Origin: Hylemonella gracilis ATCC 19624
Lineage (GTDB): Bacteria; Pseudomonadota; Gammaproteobacteria; Burkholderiales; Burkholderiaceae_C
Assembly: GCF_000211835.1 (NCBI RefSeq)
Contig: NZ_AEGR01000050.1
Span: forward strand, 1-64,000
DNA length: 64,000 nucleotides
Direction of reading: 5' to 3'
Shown here: piece after piece, positions 1 to 8,240 of the stretch
How positions within the stretch are numbered: position 1 is the first letter of the stretch
Layout of the letters: every line of letters begins with the position of its first letter
Made by a program: the position numbers and the translations under genes
Notes under the pieces: generated by a model
Database searches by the model: none
Seen by the model: the letters and a program-made list of their open reading frames with translations, nothing else
What the model was told of the DNA's origin: nothing

Positions 1-578
1 CCCGGCCCCCGCCGGTGGCGGTCGCGGGCGAACACGACTACCTGACCGAAACGCACGCACAGGCCGAAGCCTTCATGCGCACGGTGGCTGGCAAGCTCTT
101 GCGCGGCGCCCGCGAGGGGCGGCTTGGCGCGGCTTTCTTCATCGACTATGGCTTTCCGGAGGTGGAGTATTACCACCCCCAGCGTCACATGGGCACGGTG
201 ATGTGCCATCGCGCGCACCAGTCCGACACCGATCCCTTGAGCGACGTGGGTCTGAAGGACATCACCGCCCATGTGAACTTCACGGGCATCGCCCTGGCCG
301 GCCAGGAGGCTGGACTGGAAGTACTGGGCTACACCTCGCAGGGGCGTTTTTTGTTCAACTGCGGCCTGGCGCGCCTGATGGCGCCCGATGAAACCGCAGC
401 CGACACGCCAGAGGCGCTGGCCCGGCGCGTGCAGGCCAGCAAGCTGGTCATGGAGCACGAGATGGGCGAGTTGTTCAAGGTCATCGGCTTCGCCACCCGG
501 GATGTGACGGGCGCCTCACCTTGGGCGGACGCGCCGGCGCTGGGGTTCACCTCTGGCGATCGCACCCACGCGCTCTGA
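1..578 (+). CDS. MidA/COG1565-family SAM-dependent methyltransferase, C-terminal part
   Basis: Only the last ~190 codons are present; the frame is open to the first base of the window, so the true start lies upstream and the GTG at 15 is not meant as a start. The segment carries features of the DUF185/MidA (NDUFAF7-like) family: an FIDYGFPEVEYYHP stretch (residues ~40-55 of the visible part), a GTVMCHRAH stretch and an HVNFTGIA motif, followed by the helical tail. NDUFAF7 in mitochondria dimethylates an arginine of complex I; the bacterial proteins are methyltransferases of mostly unproved substrate. It is followed after 24 bp by the small DUF2905 gene on the same strand. The family call is firm, the substrate is unknown. 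Confidence 0.85.
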   Translation, partial: RPPPVAVAGEHDYLTETHAQAEAFMRTVAGKLLRGAREGRLGAAFFIDYGFPEVEYYHPQRHMGTVMCHRAHQSDTDPLSDVGLKDITAHVNFTGIALAGQEAGLEVLGYTSQGRFLFNCGLARLMAPDETAADTPEALARRVQASKLVMEHEMGELFKVIGFATRDVTGASPWADAPALGFTSGDRTHAL

Positions 579-602
579 CGGAACCCGACGCAAGGACAGA
601 AC

Positions 603-797
603 ATGTGGCGCTGGTTGTTGGCTGTTTTCATCATCCTGCTGATCGTCAACGCGTTGACGCCTTGGTTCCAGCGCATCGGTTTCGGTCGCCTGCCGGGGGA
701 TTTCAACTTCACCTTGTTCGGCCGACGCTTCAGTCTGCCGTTCATGAGCACCATCCTGCTGAGCCTCGCGGCCGCGCTGATTGCCCGGTTGATCTGA
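603..797 (+). CDS. DUF2905 small membrane protein
   Basis: A 64-residue protein with a clear ribosome binding site (AAGGAC, 591-596) in front of its ATG. It has two hydrophobic segments (about residues 3-20 and 45-62) separated by a polar loop holding the GRLPGDF motif that marks DUF2905. The family is widespread, short, and has no assigned function. It lies 24 bp after the MidA-type gene and probably shares its transcript. Its 3' end faces the 3' end of cca, 91 bp away. Confidence 0.85.
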   Translation: MWRWLLAVFIILLIVNALTPWFQRIGFGRLPGDFNFTLFGRRFSLPFMSTILLSLAAALIARLI

Positions 798-888
798 GCC
801 TCTGAGAAGCCGTTGCGCGGCGCTTGTCCTGGAGTCCATGGCACTCGATGCTCGTCGGGCCGCACCCGGCTGGTCCGCTTCACGCGAT

Positions 889-2169
889 TCACGCCATCTG
901 CATCGTTGCCAGGGCCTGTTCGATGGCGCGCACACGCGCCGCATGGATGCGTCGACCCACTTCCGGTCCCTTCAAGCCCTGCGCCATGGCCTGCGTGGCG
1001 ATGTCATGGGTGGGCAGGGCGAGCGCGGCGTGCAGTGCACCTTGAAGACGTGTCGCCTGCGGATAAGGGCGATCACGCAGGCCATCGCCCGCGACACCTC
1101 GCCCGCGTGCGTCACAGGTGCAGGCCAGCAGCGCCTGGCTGAAGCGTTCGGGCTTGCGCAGGGCATCGCAGCGCTCCAGCAGGCGCAGCACGGCTTCGGC
1201 GTTGAGCTTGCCGCTGGCGTGGATGTTGCCATGTTCGCGCGCCACCACCTCGCCCAATTCGCGGCAGTCCACGGGCACACGCAAGCGTTCGGAGATGCCT
1301 TGCAAGAGCCGCGCGCTGCGCCCCTCGTGGCCAAGGTGTCTCGGCAGCACGTCAGCGGGCGTGGTGCCCTTGCCCAGGTCGTGACCCAGGCAGGCGTAGC
1401 GCACCGGCAGGGGCGCGTTCAATTCGGCGGCCAGGTCCAGCACCAGCATCAGGTGCACACCCGTGTCCACTTCGGGATGGTGCTCGGCGGGTTGGGGCAC
1501 GCCCCAGAGCCGGTCGACTTCGGGCAGCAGGCGCTTGAGCGCACCGCAGACGCGCAGCACCTCGAGCATGCGCGAGGGCCGGGCTTCCATCAGGCCGCGG
1601 CTCAGTTCCTGCCAGACGCGCTCGGGCACCAAGTGGTCGACCTCGCCGTCTTCGACCATCTCGCCCATGAGCGCCAGGGTCTCGGGTGCGACCTGAAAGT
1701 CCGTGAAACGTGCCGAGAAGCGCGCCACGCGCAGGATGCGCACCGGGTCCTCGCGGAAGGCCGGGGTGACGTGGCGCAGGATGCGCTGTTCCAGGTCGCG
1801 CCGGCCCTGGTAGGGGTCGACGACCTGCGCGGGGTCGAAACCACCGTCGGGCCGGCAATGCTCGCGTGCCACGGCCAGGGCGTTGAGGGTCAAGTCGCGC
1901 CGGGCCAGGTCTTGCTCCAGCGTCACGTCGGGCGCGGCATGCACGGCGAAGCCCTTGTAGCCGCGCGCGGTCTTGCGCTCGGTGCGCGCCAGCGCGTGCT
2001 CTTCGCGGGTCTCGGGGTGGAGGAAGACCGGGAAGTCCTTGCCCACGGGCGTGAAGCCCTGGGCGGCCATGGCCTCGGGGGTGGCACCCACCACCACCCA
2101 ATCCCGGTCCTTCACCGGTAGGCCGAGCAAGGCGTCGCGCACCGCGCCGCCCACCATGTAGATCTGCAT
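889..2169 (-). CDS. cca: Multifunctional CCA tRNA nucleotidyltransferase
   Basis: A 426-residue protein closely resembling E. coli Cca (412 residues) along its length. It adds or repairs the 3' CCA end of tRNAs, and the HD domain gives phosphatase and phosphodiesterase activities. The N-terminus shows the nucleotidyltransferase signature (GGAVRDALLG, then KDRDWVVVG), then FPVFLHPETREEHALARTERK and the RRDLTLNALA motif. An HD domain follows (DTGVHLMLVL and GHDLGKGTTP, about residues 225-270). The ATG at 2169 is where the family starts. It is transcribed alone, convergent with the DUF2905 gene. Confidence 0.97.
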   Translation of the reverse strand: MQIYMVGGAVRDALLGLPVKDRDWVVVGATPEAMAAQGFTPVGKDFPVFLHPETREEHALARTERKTARGYKGFAVHAAPDVTLEQDLARRDLTLNALAVAREHCRPDGGFDPAQVVDPYQGRRDLEQRILRHVTPAFREDPVRILRVARFSARFTDFQVAPETLALMGEMVEDGEVDHLVPERVWQELSRGLMEARPSRMLEVLRVCGALKRLLPEVDRLWGVPQPAEHHPEVDTGVHLMLVLDLAAELNAPLPVRYACLGHDLGKGTTPADVLPRHLGHEGRSARLLQGISERLRVPVDCRELGEVVAREHGNIHASGKLNAEAVLRLLERCDALRKPERFSQALLACTCDARGRGVAGDGLRDRPYPQATRLQGALHAALALPTHDIATQAMAQGLKGPEVGRRIHAARVRAIEQALATMQMA

Positions 2170-2265
2170 GGGGACAGTCTAGCCGCTTGTGTTCTGAGTC
2201 CCGTGGTGAGCCTCATCGCGGCGATGTGCGGTGGGCTGGCGCACGGCAGGCGTGGGTGGCCGTGC

Positions 2266-3105
2266 TCAGACTGCCGCGGCGAACTGGTGCAGTAGCGCGT
2301 CCGTCGCGGGGTCGGACGGGTAAAAAAGCTCGATGCTCAGCTCGGCCAGCGTGATGTCGCGTGGCGTGCCGAAGGCCGTCAGGGTCGTGAACAGCGAGAG
2401 CGGGTGGCCGCCAATCTCCATCTCGCAGGGGATCAGCAGCTCGGGCGTGCCGTCGGCCGGGCCGGACGCGTCCAACAGCGCAGCCACGTGGGGATAGGCC
2501 AGTACCTCTTGTTCCAACGCCGCCAACTGCGGGTCGCGCGACTCCTGCACCTGACGGCGCAGGGTGCGCAGCAGGTAGGCCCCCCATTCGTGGAAGTTGC
2601 GGGTCAGTGCGGCGTAGCCTTCGGCGTGCAGGCTGGCGCGAAACATGTTGACGCCCGGTTCGCGCAGCGCGGGCGGCAGCAGGGCGATCAGGCGCTGCGC
2701 CGCGCGGTTGGCGCGCACCACGTTCCAGCCGCCGTCCAGCACCACGCCGGGGTAGGGGTCGTGCGCCCGCAGCAGCTTGTCCAGCGCGGCGTGAATCTGT
2801 GGCATCTGTCCGGACGCAAGCGGTTGCTCGGTGTAGCGCGGCGCGTAGCCGGCGGTCATCAGCCAGACATTGCGCGTGCGCAGCGGCAGGGCCAGCCGCT
2901 CGGCGATCGCCAGCAGCACTTCAGCCCCCGGTCTGGCGCGCCCCGTCTCCACAAAGCTCAGGTGGCGGGGCGAGATGCCCACGTCCAGCGCCAAGTCCAT
3001 CTGGCTCAGTCGCCGTTGCTGGCGCCATTCCCGGATCAAATCGCCAATGCCGCCCACCGCGGTGGGGCGGGAGGTGGTGGCAGGTGGTGGGTTCAGGATG
3101 TTCAT
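2266..3105 (-). CDS. XRE-family transcriptional regulator with MmyB-like ligand-binding domain
   Basis: A 279-residue protein. Residues ~20-75 form a helix-turn-helix of the XRE type (LSQMDLALDVGISPRHLSFVETGR). The remaining ~200 residues match the MmyB/MLTR ligand-binding fold usually found after this HTH (DPYPGVVLDGGWNVVRANRAA is typical). Such proteins are DNA-binding regulators that often control a divergent neighbour and may bind a fatty acid or other small ligand. It is divergent from the small membrane protein at 3253, and the 147-bp space between them is the obvious operator region, although I see no clear operator repeat. Regulation of the neighbour is inference. Confidence 0.88.
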   Translation of the reverse strand: MNILNPPPATTSRPTAVGGIGDLIREWRQQRRLSQMDLALDVGISPRHLSFVETGRARPGAEVLLAIAERLALPLRTRNVWLMTAGYAPRYTEQPLASGQMPQIHAALDKLLRAHDPYPGVVLDGGWNVVRANRAAQRLIALLPPALREPGVNMFRASLHAEGYAALTRNFHEWGAYLLRTLRRQVQESRDPQLAALEQEVLAYPHVAALLDASGPADGTPELLIPCEMEIGGHPLSLFTTLTAFGTPRDITLAELSIELFYPSDPATDALLHQFAAAV

Positions 3106-3252
3106 GGGGTGGGCGATTCTTGGGGGCGTTCACGGCGCTGACCGCGTTCAGCATGCGGCATTTTGCGCGGGGCTTCCATGACCTGACAGGTAATCGACGC
3201 GCCGCAGGCCGAGATGGAGACTCACGCCGTCATTCACCCCAAGGAGTTCGCC

Positions 3253-3660
3253 ATGTCTGCTTTGACTCAAGTGCTTGCCTCGCCCCGCCTCCTGCACCTC
3301 GCCCTGCGCGGTGACGCCATCAGCGGCATGGCCATGGGCTTGCCCCTGGTGGCCCTGGCCGATCCCCTGGCCTCTTGGCTGGGCATGCCCGCTCAGCTCC
3401 TGCTGGCCAGCGGTCTGGCCCTCTTCCCGTTCGCGGCCTTGATGCTGTTGGCCGCGCGCAGCGCCCGGCCTCCGGCGGCCCTGGTCTGGCTCGTGATCCT
3501 GGGCAATGCGGCCTGGGTGGCTGGCAGCGCCTATCTTTGGTTCGTGCTGCCGCTCACCGTGCTCGGCCAGGTGTTCCTGGGGGCGCAGGCGCTGGCGGTC
3601 GTCCTGCTGACGGAGTTGGAGTACACGGGGTGGCGACGTTTGTCGCAAGCCCGCGCTTGA
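3253..3660 (+). CDS. Small four-helix membrane protein of unknown function
   Basis: A 135-residue protein starting at the ATG at 3253, chosen because AAGGAG (3241-3246) sits 6 bp upstream; an in-frame upstream start would have no such site. It shows about four hydrophobic segments (residues ~22-40, 47-67, 72-90, 95-115) with short polar turns. I do not recognise a named family. It is divergent from the XRE regulator and may be its target (inference from arrangement only). Confidence 0.7.
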   Translation: MSALTQVLASPRLLHLALRGDAISGMAMGLPLVALADPLASWLGMPAQLLLASGLALFPFAALMLLAARSARPPAALVWLVILGNAAWVAGSAYLWFVLPLTVLGQVFLGAQALAVVLLTELEYTGWRRLSQARA

Positions 3661-3697
3661 GGAGCCGAGGAAGCCCTGCGCGTGCGGGCTTCGCGGC

Positions 3698-4663
3698 TCA
3701 GCGGCGTGCCGATGGCCCGCGTGCGCGCAGCGCTTGCAAGTGGTCGGATGCGCCCAGATAAGCGGGAACGATGGCCAGTGGCGAAGCCGGCGTGATGCCC
3801 AGCGCGTCCAGGCCCGGCAGCTGGCCGGTGGCCACGTTGGAGACTTTCATCGAATCCAGGTTGTCGCGGCTCATCAGCGGTTCGCCCGGAGCGCACTCCA
3901 TCACCATCGCCTGCAGCCGGCCCAGCAAGGGCGGCAGTGCAATCACGGGGCGCGGCACACCGGCCGAACGGCCGGCCAGTTGCACCAGTTCGCGCAAGCT
4001 GTGCACCGAGGGGCCGCACAGCTCGTAGGTCTGACCCACCGTGCGCGGATCGAAGAGGCAGCGGGTCACCGCCTCGGCCACGTCCTCCACCCAGACGGGC
4101 TGGAAACGCGCCTGCGCGCCGGCGAGCGGCACCAGCGGAAAGATGCGCTGCAACTCGGCGAAGAGGTTGAGGAAGCGATCGTCCGAACCGAAGATGACGC
4201 TTGGGCGCAGCACGGTGAGTTGCAGGCCGTTGCTGTCCGCGGCTTCCCTCAGCACCGCTTCTCCCTGGCTCTTGCTGCGCAGATACCGCGAAGGCGCGGA
4301 CGCGGCGGTCTCGGGGGCGGCGCCCAGCGCGCTGATGTGGATCACCCGCCGAACGTCGCTGGCCAGGCTGGCTCGCGCCAGCGTTCGGGGCAGCTTCACG
4401 TGCGCGCGTTCGAACGCAGCGGTGCCGCCGTGCAGGATGGCCACCAGATTGACCACGGCGTCGTGGCCGGGCAGCAGACGGCGCAAGGTGGCTTCGTCGT
4501 GGACATCCCCTTCCAGCACGCTCAGGCCGGGCAGGTGTTGCACCGCGCGGGCATGCTCGGCTCGGCGCGTGAGCACCGTCACCCCGCAGCCACGCCGGAC
4601 CAGGTGTTCGCAGACATGGCGGCCGACAAAGCCCGTGCCGCCCAGCACTAGCACGCGCTTCAT
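3698..4663 (-). CDS. NAD(P)-binding SDR protein, complex I NDUFA9-like
   Basis: A 321-residue atypical short-chain dehydrogenase/reductase. The N-terminus has the Rossmann motif GGTGFVGRHV (residues 8-17). SALGA at ~112-116 and a YLRSKSQGE motif (about residues 127-135) fit the 'NAD(P)H-binding, complex I NDUFA9 subunit family' of Betaproteobacteria rather than a sugar epimerase. Reaction unknown. Its ATG overlaps the stop codon of the upstream lytic transglycosylase gene (4660-4663, ATGA), so the two are translationally coupled. Confidence 0.85.
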   Translation of the reverse strand: MKRVLVLGGTGFVGRHVCEHLVRRGCGVTVLTRRAEHARAVQHLPGLSVLEGDVHDEATLRRLLPGHDAVVNLVAILHGGTAAFERAHVKLPRTLARASLASDVRRVIHISALGAAPETAASAPSRYLRSKSQGEAVLREAADSNGLQLTVLRPSVIFGSDDRFLNLFAELQRIFPLVPLAGAQARFQPVWVEDVAEAVTRCLFDPRTVGQTYELCGPSVHSLRELVQLAGRSAGVPRPVIALPPLLGRLQAMVMECAPGEPLMSRDNLDSMKVSNVATGQLPGLDALGITPASPLAIVPAYLGASDHLQALRARGPSARR

Positions 4664-6951
4664 GGCAGCTCCTCGACAGGTTCAGGCTTGGCTACGCCCT
4701 GAGGGCCGACATACCCCAGCCGGGCCTTGAGCGACTGCGGCTGACCGCTGAGCACGGCGGCGTAGTTCACGGTGTTCGGCAACACCTTTTTCACGTAATC
4801 GCGGGTTTCGCCAAAGGGGATGTTTTCGATCCAGATGGCGGCTTCCAGCACCGGGTCGTTCACCTCGCCGCGCCAGACCCGGGCACGGCTGGGGCCGGCG
4901 TTGTAGGCGGCAGCGGCCATGGGCATGGACCCATCAAAGGCTTCCAGCACCAGCTTGAGGTAGCTGGAGCCCAAGGTTATGTTGGTGTCGCGGTCGGTGA
5001 TTTGCTTGGGTTTGTAGTTGCGCAGACCGATGCGGCGCGCCGTCCAGTGCGCGGTGGCGGGCATCACCTGCATCAAACCTGCGGCGCCGACGCTGGACTG
5101 GGCCTCCGCGATGAAGCGGCTTTCTTGACGGATCAGCCCGTAGATGAAGGCTGGCTCCAGCCCGGTCTGCACGGCGCGCTCCTGCACCTGCTCGCGATAA
5201 GGTGTCGGGAAACGCTGCGCGTAATTCATGAACGCACGCGTGCGGTCGCTGGTGTTGATGCAGCGGTCCCAGACTTGGGCCTCGCAGGCCAGCGTCGCCG
5301 CGGCCAGCAGTTCGCGGTCGGTCATGCCGCCAGGAACGTGCAGGCTGATGGTGTAGTTCCATTCCCGCACGCCTTCGTCGCGCAAGCCGATGCGGATCGC
5401 CTGCAGCGCGCGCTGCAAGCCCGGGTTATCGCGCGCGGCTTGCAATTCCTCGGTCTTGGGTACCGTTTGCTCCGTCGGCGCCGCTATGGCCTGACCCAAT
5501 TCCTCCAGCGCGAGCTGGCCGTAGAAATGGCTGGGCGAGGCGATGGATTGCAACAGGACGCGGGCGCGCTGCTCGGCGTCCGGCACTTGCAGCGCTAGCA
5601 GGGCACGTGCGCGCCAGTAAACCCAGGTGGGGTCGCGCAACTGCGCGGGGCTCAGGGCATTGATGGCGTCGTTCACTTGCTGCCAGTCATTGGCGCGCAA
5701 CGCGGCGCGCACGCGCCAGAGCAACTGGTCGCTGTGCATGCTGGCGGGGTCGCCCTGGGCGTAGTACTCCAGCGCCTTGTCGGACAGCAGGCGAGCCGAG
5801 CGCTTGCCGATCACGCCCCAAATCCAGCTGCGTTCCTCGTCGGTCAACTGGGCGCGCCAGCGCAGCTTGTTCAGTTCCTCGGCCGCGGCGTGCGGGTCGT
5901 TGGAGGCCATGCGCACGATGGCGAGCGTGACCCACTCCCGGGTTTTGGGGCGGAAGGCCGTCAGGTTCTCATCCAAGTAGCGCTTGGGGCCGGCATACAG
6001 CTGGTTCAAGCCCACGGCCCAGGCCGGATTGAGCAGGCTCACTGCTTGCTGGGCAATCTGGGGCTGATCGAATTCAAAACCGAGGCGAGCGCGCCGCCAG
6101 ACCACCATGGGGTCCATCCGCCCGTCATGCAGCAGGCGCTGGGCCGCCGCAGCACAGCCCTCGCCGGGAGTGAACAACTGGCCCAGCCAAAGCTCCGTCA
6201 CCTGCCGCACGATGGGATCGGCCACTTCGGCTGGCGTGTTGGCGCCCTCACGCGCGTAGGTGGCGTGCAGGGCATGGCAGCGCACCTCTGGATCGTCGTG
6301 CATGCGGAACTTCGCGTACTCAGCCTCGAACCGGGGCCAGTCGCGTCGCTTGCCCAGGATCAATAGCCAATCGTTGCGCAACCGGTCTTCTTGGTAGCTG
6401 CCCGCGTAACGGGTCAGGAAGGCTTCGATGTCCGCCGTCTTGGCGTCCTCGAGCCGGGAGCTCAGCTCCCAGTAGGCCGCCCAGATTTCCAGGGCATGGC
6501 CTCGCACCTGCGGCAGCAACTCGGCCATGCGGCGGCGATCCAGCTTCTTGTAGGCCATGGACATGTCGCCCATCAGCACGTCCTGACGCGATTTGTTCCA
6601 GGCCCCCGTGGGCGTTCCGGCGGGGGTGGCCAGGGCCACGGACTCTGCTTCGGCCCCTTGTTTTGCCAAGGCTGGTGAGGCCGTCGGCACCGCAGGGATG
6701 GCCGCGGCAGGTGCTGGGTTGCTTGGGGCGGGCACCGTTGGTGCTGAAAGCAGGGGGGCTGGCGTTCCCGACACTGCGGTGGGAGTCAATCCTGAGGTGC
6801 CCGTCGTCGCAGCAGGGGAAGGTGGCACCAAGAACGCGGCTGGGACGTCCGGCGCGGCCTCGCCCTGAGCTGGCGCGGCATGGCTTGAGGCCAGCAGGCA
6901 GCCGCCCAGCATCAGGCCGACGGTCAATGTCAGAATAGCTCGAAACTTCAT
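4660..6951 (-). CDS. slt: Soluble lytic murein transglycosylase (Slt70 type)
   Basis: A 763-residue exported enzyme that cleaves the MurNAc-GlcNAc bond of peptidoglycan with 1,6-anhydro product. The start taken is the ATG at 6951; a TTG two codons upstream is possible but unneeded. Residues 1-28 are a signal sequence, and an LGGC within it could make this a lipoprotein. A Pro/Ala/Thr-rich linker (~30-110) precedes the long helical superhelix typical of Slt70. The catalytic SLT domain has Glu ~610 in IRQESRF, then GAAGLMQVMPAT and AAYNAGPSR. It is longer than the usual Slt70 because of the linker. Its start is only 9 bp from the divergent folate gene, so promoter elements must overlap coding sequence. 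Confidence 0.95.
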   Translation of the reverse strand: MKFRAILTLTVGLMLGGCLLASSHAAPAQGEAAPDVPAAFLVPPSPAATTGTSGLTPTAVSGTPAPLLSAPTVPAPSNPAPAAAIPAVPTASPALAKQGAEAESVALATPAGTPTGAWNKSRQDVLMGDMSMAYKKLDRRRMAELLPQVRGHALEIWAAYWELSSRLEDAKTADIEAFLTRYAGSYQEDRLRNDWLLILGKRRDWPRFEAEYAKFRMHDDPEVRCHALHATYAREGANTPAEVADPIVRQVTELWLGQLFTPGEGCAAAAQRLLHDGRMDPMVVWRRARLGFEFDQPQIAQQAVSLLNPAWAVGLNQLYAGPKRYLDENLTAFRPKTREWVTLAIVRMASNDPHAAAEELNKLRWRAQLTDEERSWIWGVIGKRSARLLSDKALEYYAQGDPASMHSDQLLWRVRAALRANDWQQVNDAINALSPAQLRDPTWVYWRARALLALQVPDAEQRARVLLQSIASPSHFYGQLALEELGQAIAAPTEQTVPKTEELQAARDNPGLQRALQAIRIGLRDEGVREWNYTISLHVPGGMTDRELLAAATLACEAQVWDRCINTSDRTRAFMNYAQRFPTPYREQVQERAVQTGLEPAFIYGLIRQESRFIAEAQSSVGAAGLMQVMPATAHWTARRIGLRNYKPKQITDRDTNITLGSSYLKLVLEAFDGSMPMAAAAYNAGPSRARVWRGEVNDPVLEAAIWIENIPFGETRDYVKKVLPNTVNYAAVLSGQPQSLKARLGYVGPQGVAKPEPVEELP

Positions 6952-6960
6952 GCCCAAATT

Positions 6961-7593
6961 ATGACCATGACCGGGCCCCGCGATATGTCAGAAAAAACCA
7001 CAGGAATAGGGTCAGAAAAGCAGGAACTGCGCAAGCGCCTGATCGCCGAGCGCCTGAACTTGCCCGACCGCATGGGTCGGGCAGCGGCCTTGCAGCAGGT
7101 CATGCGCATCTGGCTGATTGGGCGCACTGACCGGGTGATCGGGGCTTACTGGCCGATCAAGGGTGAATTCGATCCTTTGCCAGCCCTGCACCGCTGGAAG
7201 GAAGATGGCGAACTGCTGGACCAGCCGCAGCGCCGTCGCATCGGCTTGCCGGTCATCGACAAGGTGCACAAAACGCTGACGTTCCACGCTTGGTACCCCG
7301 GCTGCCCGATGGAAGAAGACGCCTACGGCATTCCCAAGCCCAAGGACACGGAAGTCATCGTCCCGACGCTGCTGTTCGTGCCCTGTGTCGGTTATGGCCC
7401 TGGAGGGTATCGCCTGGGCTATGGCGGGGGGTTCTACGACCGCACGCTTGCCACCTTGCAGCCCAAGCCCCACACCGTGGGCCTGGGTTATGCCCCGGGT
7501 TTCGTGGACGATCTTGAACCCGAGCCCCATGATGTGCCCTTGGACGCCATCCTCAACGACAAGGGCGTGGTGTGGCCGGTGGGGATGGGTTGA
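6961..7593 (+). CDS. 5-formyltetrahydrofolate cyclo-ligase
   Basis: A protein of up to 210 residues that makes 5,10-methenyl-THF from 5-formyl-THF with ATP (MTHFS/YgfA family). The hallmark glycine-rich motif is present near residues 147-162 (GYRLGYGGGFYDRTLA), with RLNLPDRMGRAAA-type N-terminal helices. Three in-frame ATGs are available (6961, 6967, 6985) and none has a strong ribosome binding site, so the first nine residues are uncertain. It is divergent from slt. In E. coli the homologue sits next to 6S RNA; I saw no 6S-like RNA here. Confidence 0.93.
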   Translation: MTMTGPRDMSEKTTGIGSEKQELRKRLIAERLNLPDRMGRAAALQQVMRIWLIGRTDRVIGAYWPIKGEFDPLPALHRWKEDGELLDQPQRRRIGLPVIDKVHKTLTFHAWYPGCPMEEDAYGIPKPKDTEVIVPTLLFVPCVGYGPGGYRLGYGGGFYDRTLATLQPKPHTVGLGYAPGFVDDLEPEPHDVPLDAILNDKGVVWPVGMG

Positions 7594-7706
7594 ACTGCCA
7601 CATGCCAGGCTTCGGGCTCAGCCGTCTGGCCGATCCGGATCTCTGATTTTCGAGTCCGGATTCCCAAGGTCTTGGCTTTGGCTCCGTGCAGCGACTGGAT
7701 GACGTC

Positions 7707-7759
7707 GATGAGACCTGCTGGAATGAATGCCCCAGCAACTTCATGCAAAAGGTCTCATC
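7707..7759 (+). promoter_or_regulatory. Inverted repeat enclosing the psiF ribosome binding site
   Basis: Arms GATGAGACCT (7707-7716) and AGGTCTCATC (7750-7759) are perfect 10-bp complements, the second ending at the base before the psiF ATG. Inside, GCTGG (7717-7721) can pair with CCAGC (7732-7736). The AAAAGG Shine-Dalgarno (7747-7752) would be partly buried in the outer stem. This could be a translational switch or a thermosensitive leader; no known riboswitch class is recognised. Confidence 0.5.
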
Positions 7760-8089
7760 ATGAAATCATCCTCTTTGAAATGTGCATATTTGGCGCTGCA
7801 ATTCAGTCTGGCCCTGGGTCTTGCGGTGGGGCTGAGCGCCGTGTGGGCGGCTGTGCCGACGCAGTCAACGACCACAACACCTGCCGGCAACACGGCGAGA
7901 CCCGCCAAGCCCGCGACCCTCACGCAGGCTCAGCCGAGCCAGGACCCGGGGAAAAAACAAACCCAGCAGGAGCGCATGAAAAGCTGCAACGCCGAGGCCA
8001 AGGCCAAGACCTTGAAAGGTGAGGAGCGCAAGAGCTTCATGAGCCAGTGCCTGAGCAACAAGCCGGAAGTGCAAGGCGCGAAGAAATAG
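7760..8089 (+). CDS. psiF: PsiF-family periplasmic protein
   Basis: A 109-residue exported protein. The ATG at 7760 is chosen because AAAAGG lies at 7747-7752 and a good signal peptide follows (hydrophobic core residues ~9-28, cleavage near VWAA). After a Thr/Pro/Ala-rich stretch comes the PsiF motif, with QERMKSCNAEAKAKTLKGEE and then a second conserved Cys. PsiF was named as a phosphate-starvation-inducible protein in E. coli; its function is unknown. The gene is monocistronic, with the terminator at 8144-8179 behind it and a leader inverted repeat in front. Confidence 0.85.
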   Translation: MKSSSLKCAYLALQFSLALGLAVGLSAVWAAVPTQSTTTTPAGNTARPAKPATLTQAQPSQDPGKKQTQQERMKSCNAEAKAKTLKGEERKSFMSQCLSNKPEVQGAKK

Positions 8090-8143
8090 ACGGCGAGCGA
8101 GCGGACAGCTGCCCACACGGCGCAATGCTTTCAGGAAGGCATT

Positions 8144-8179
8144 AAAAAACCCCGTGCAGCTCACGCTGCACGGGGTTTT
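8144..8179. terminator. Bidirectional rho-independent terminator between psiF and the porin
   Basis: Stem ACCCCGTGCAGC (8149-8160), TCAC loop, GCTGCACGGGGT (8165-8176), with an A run on the left and a T run on the right. It works for psiF on the plus strand and the porin on the minus strand, which end on either side of it. Confidence 0.93.
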
Positions 8180-8240
8180 GTCTGAGATTGCATCAAATCG
8201 GTGCCAGGCCTTGCCCCGAGCACCGATCAGCTGGCAAGGA

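Noticed and set aside
838-2121. A 427-codon plus-strand open frame over cca
   Set aside because: It is antisense to the well-conserved cca gene, rich in Gln/His/Val as expected for a GC-rich shadow frame, and matches no family.
6951-7000. 6S RNA next to the folate cyclo-ligase gene
   Set aside because: The E. coli neighbour order (ssrS-ygfA) suggested a look, but the space upstream is only 9 bp and contains no room for it.
7621-7660. ATCCGGAT palindromes upstream of psiF as an operator
   Set aside because: Only two short, unevenly spaced copies in a GC-rich stretch; no known regulator site is matched.
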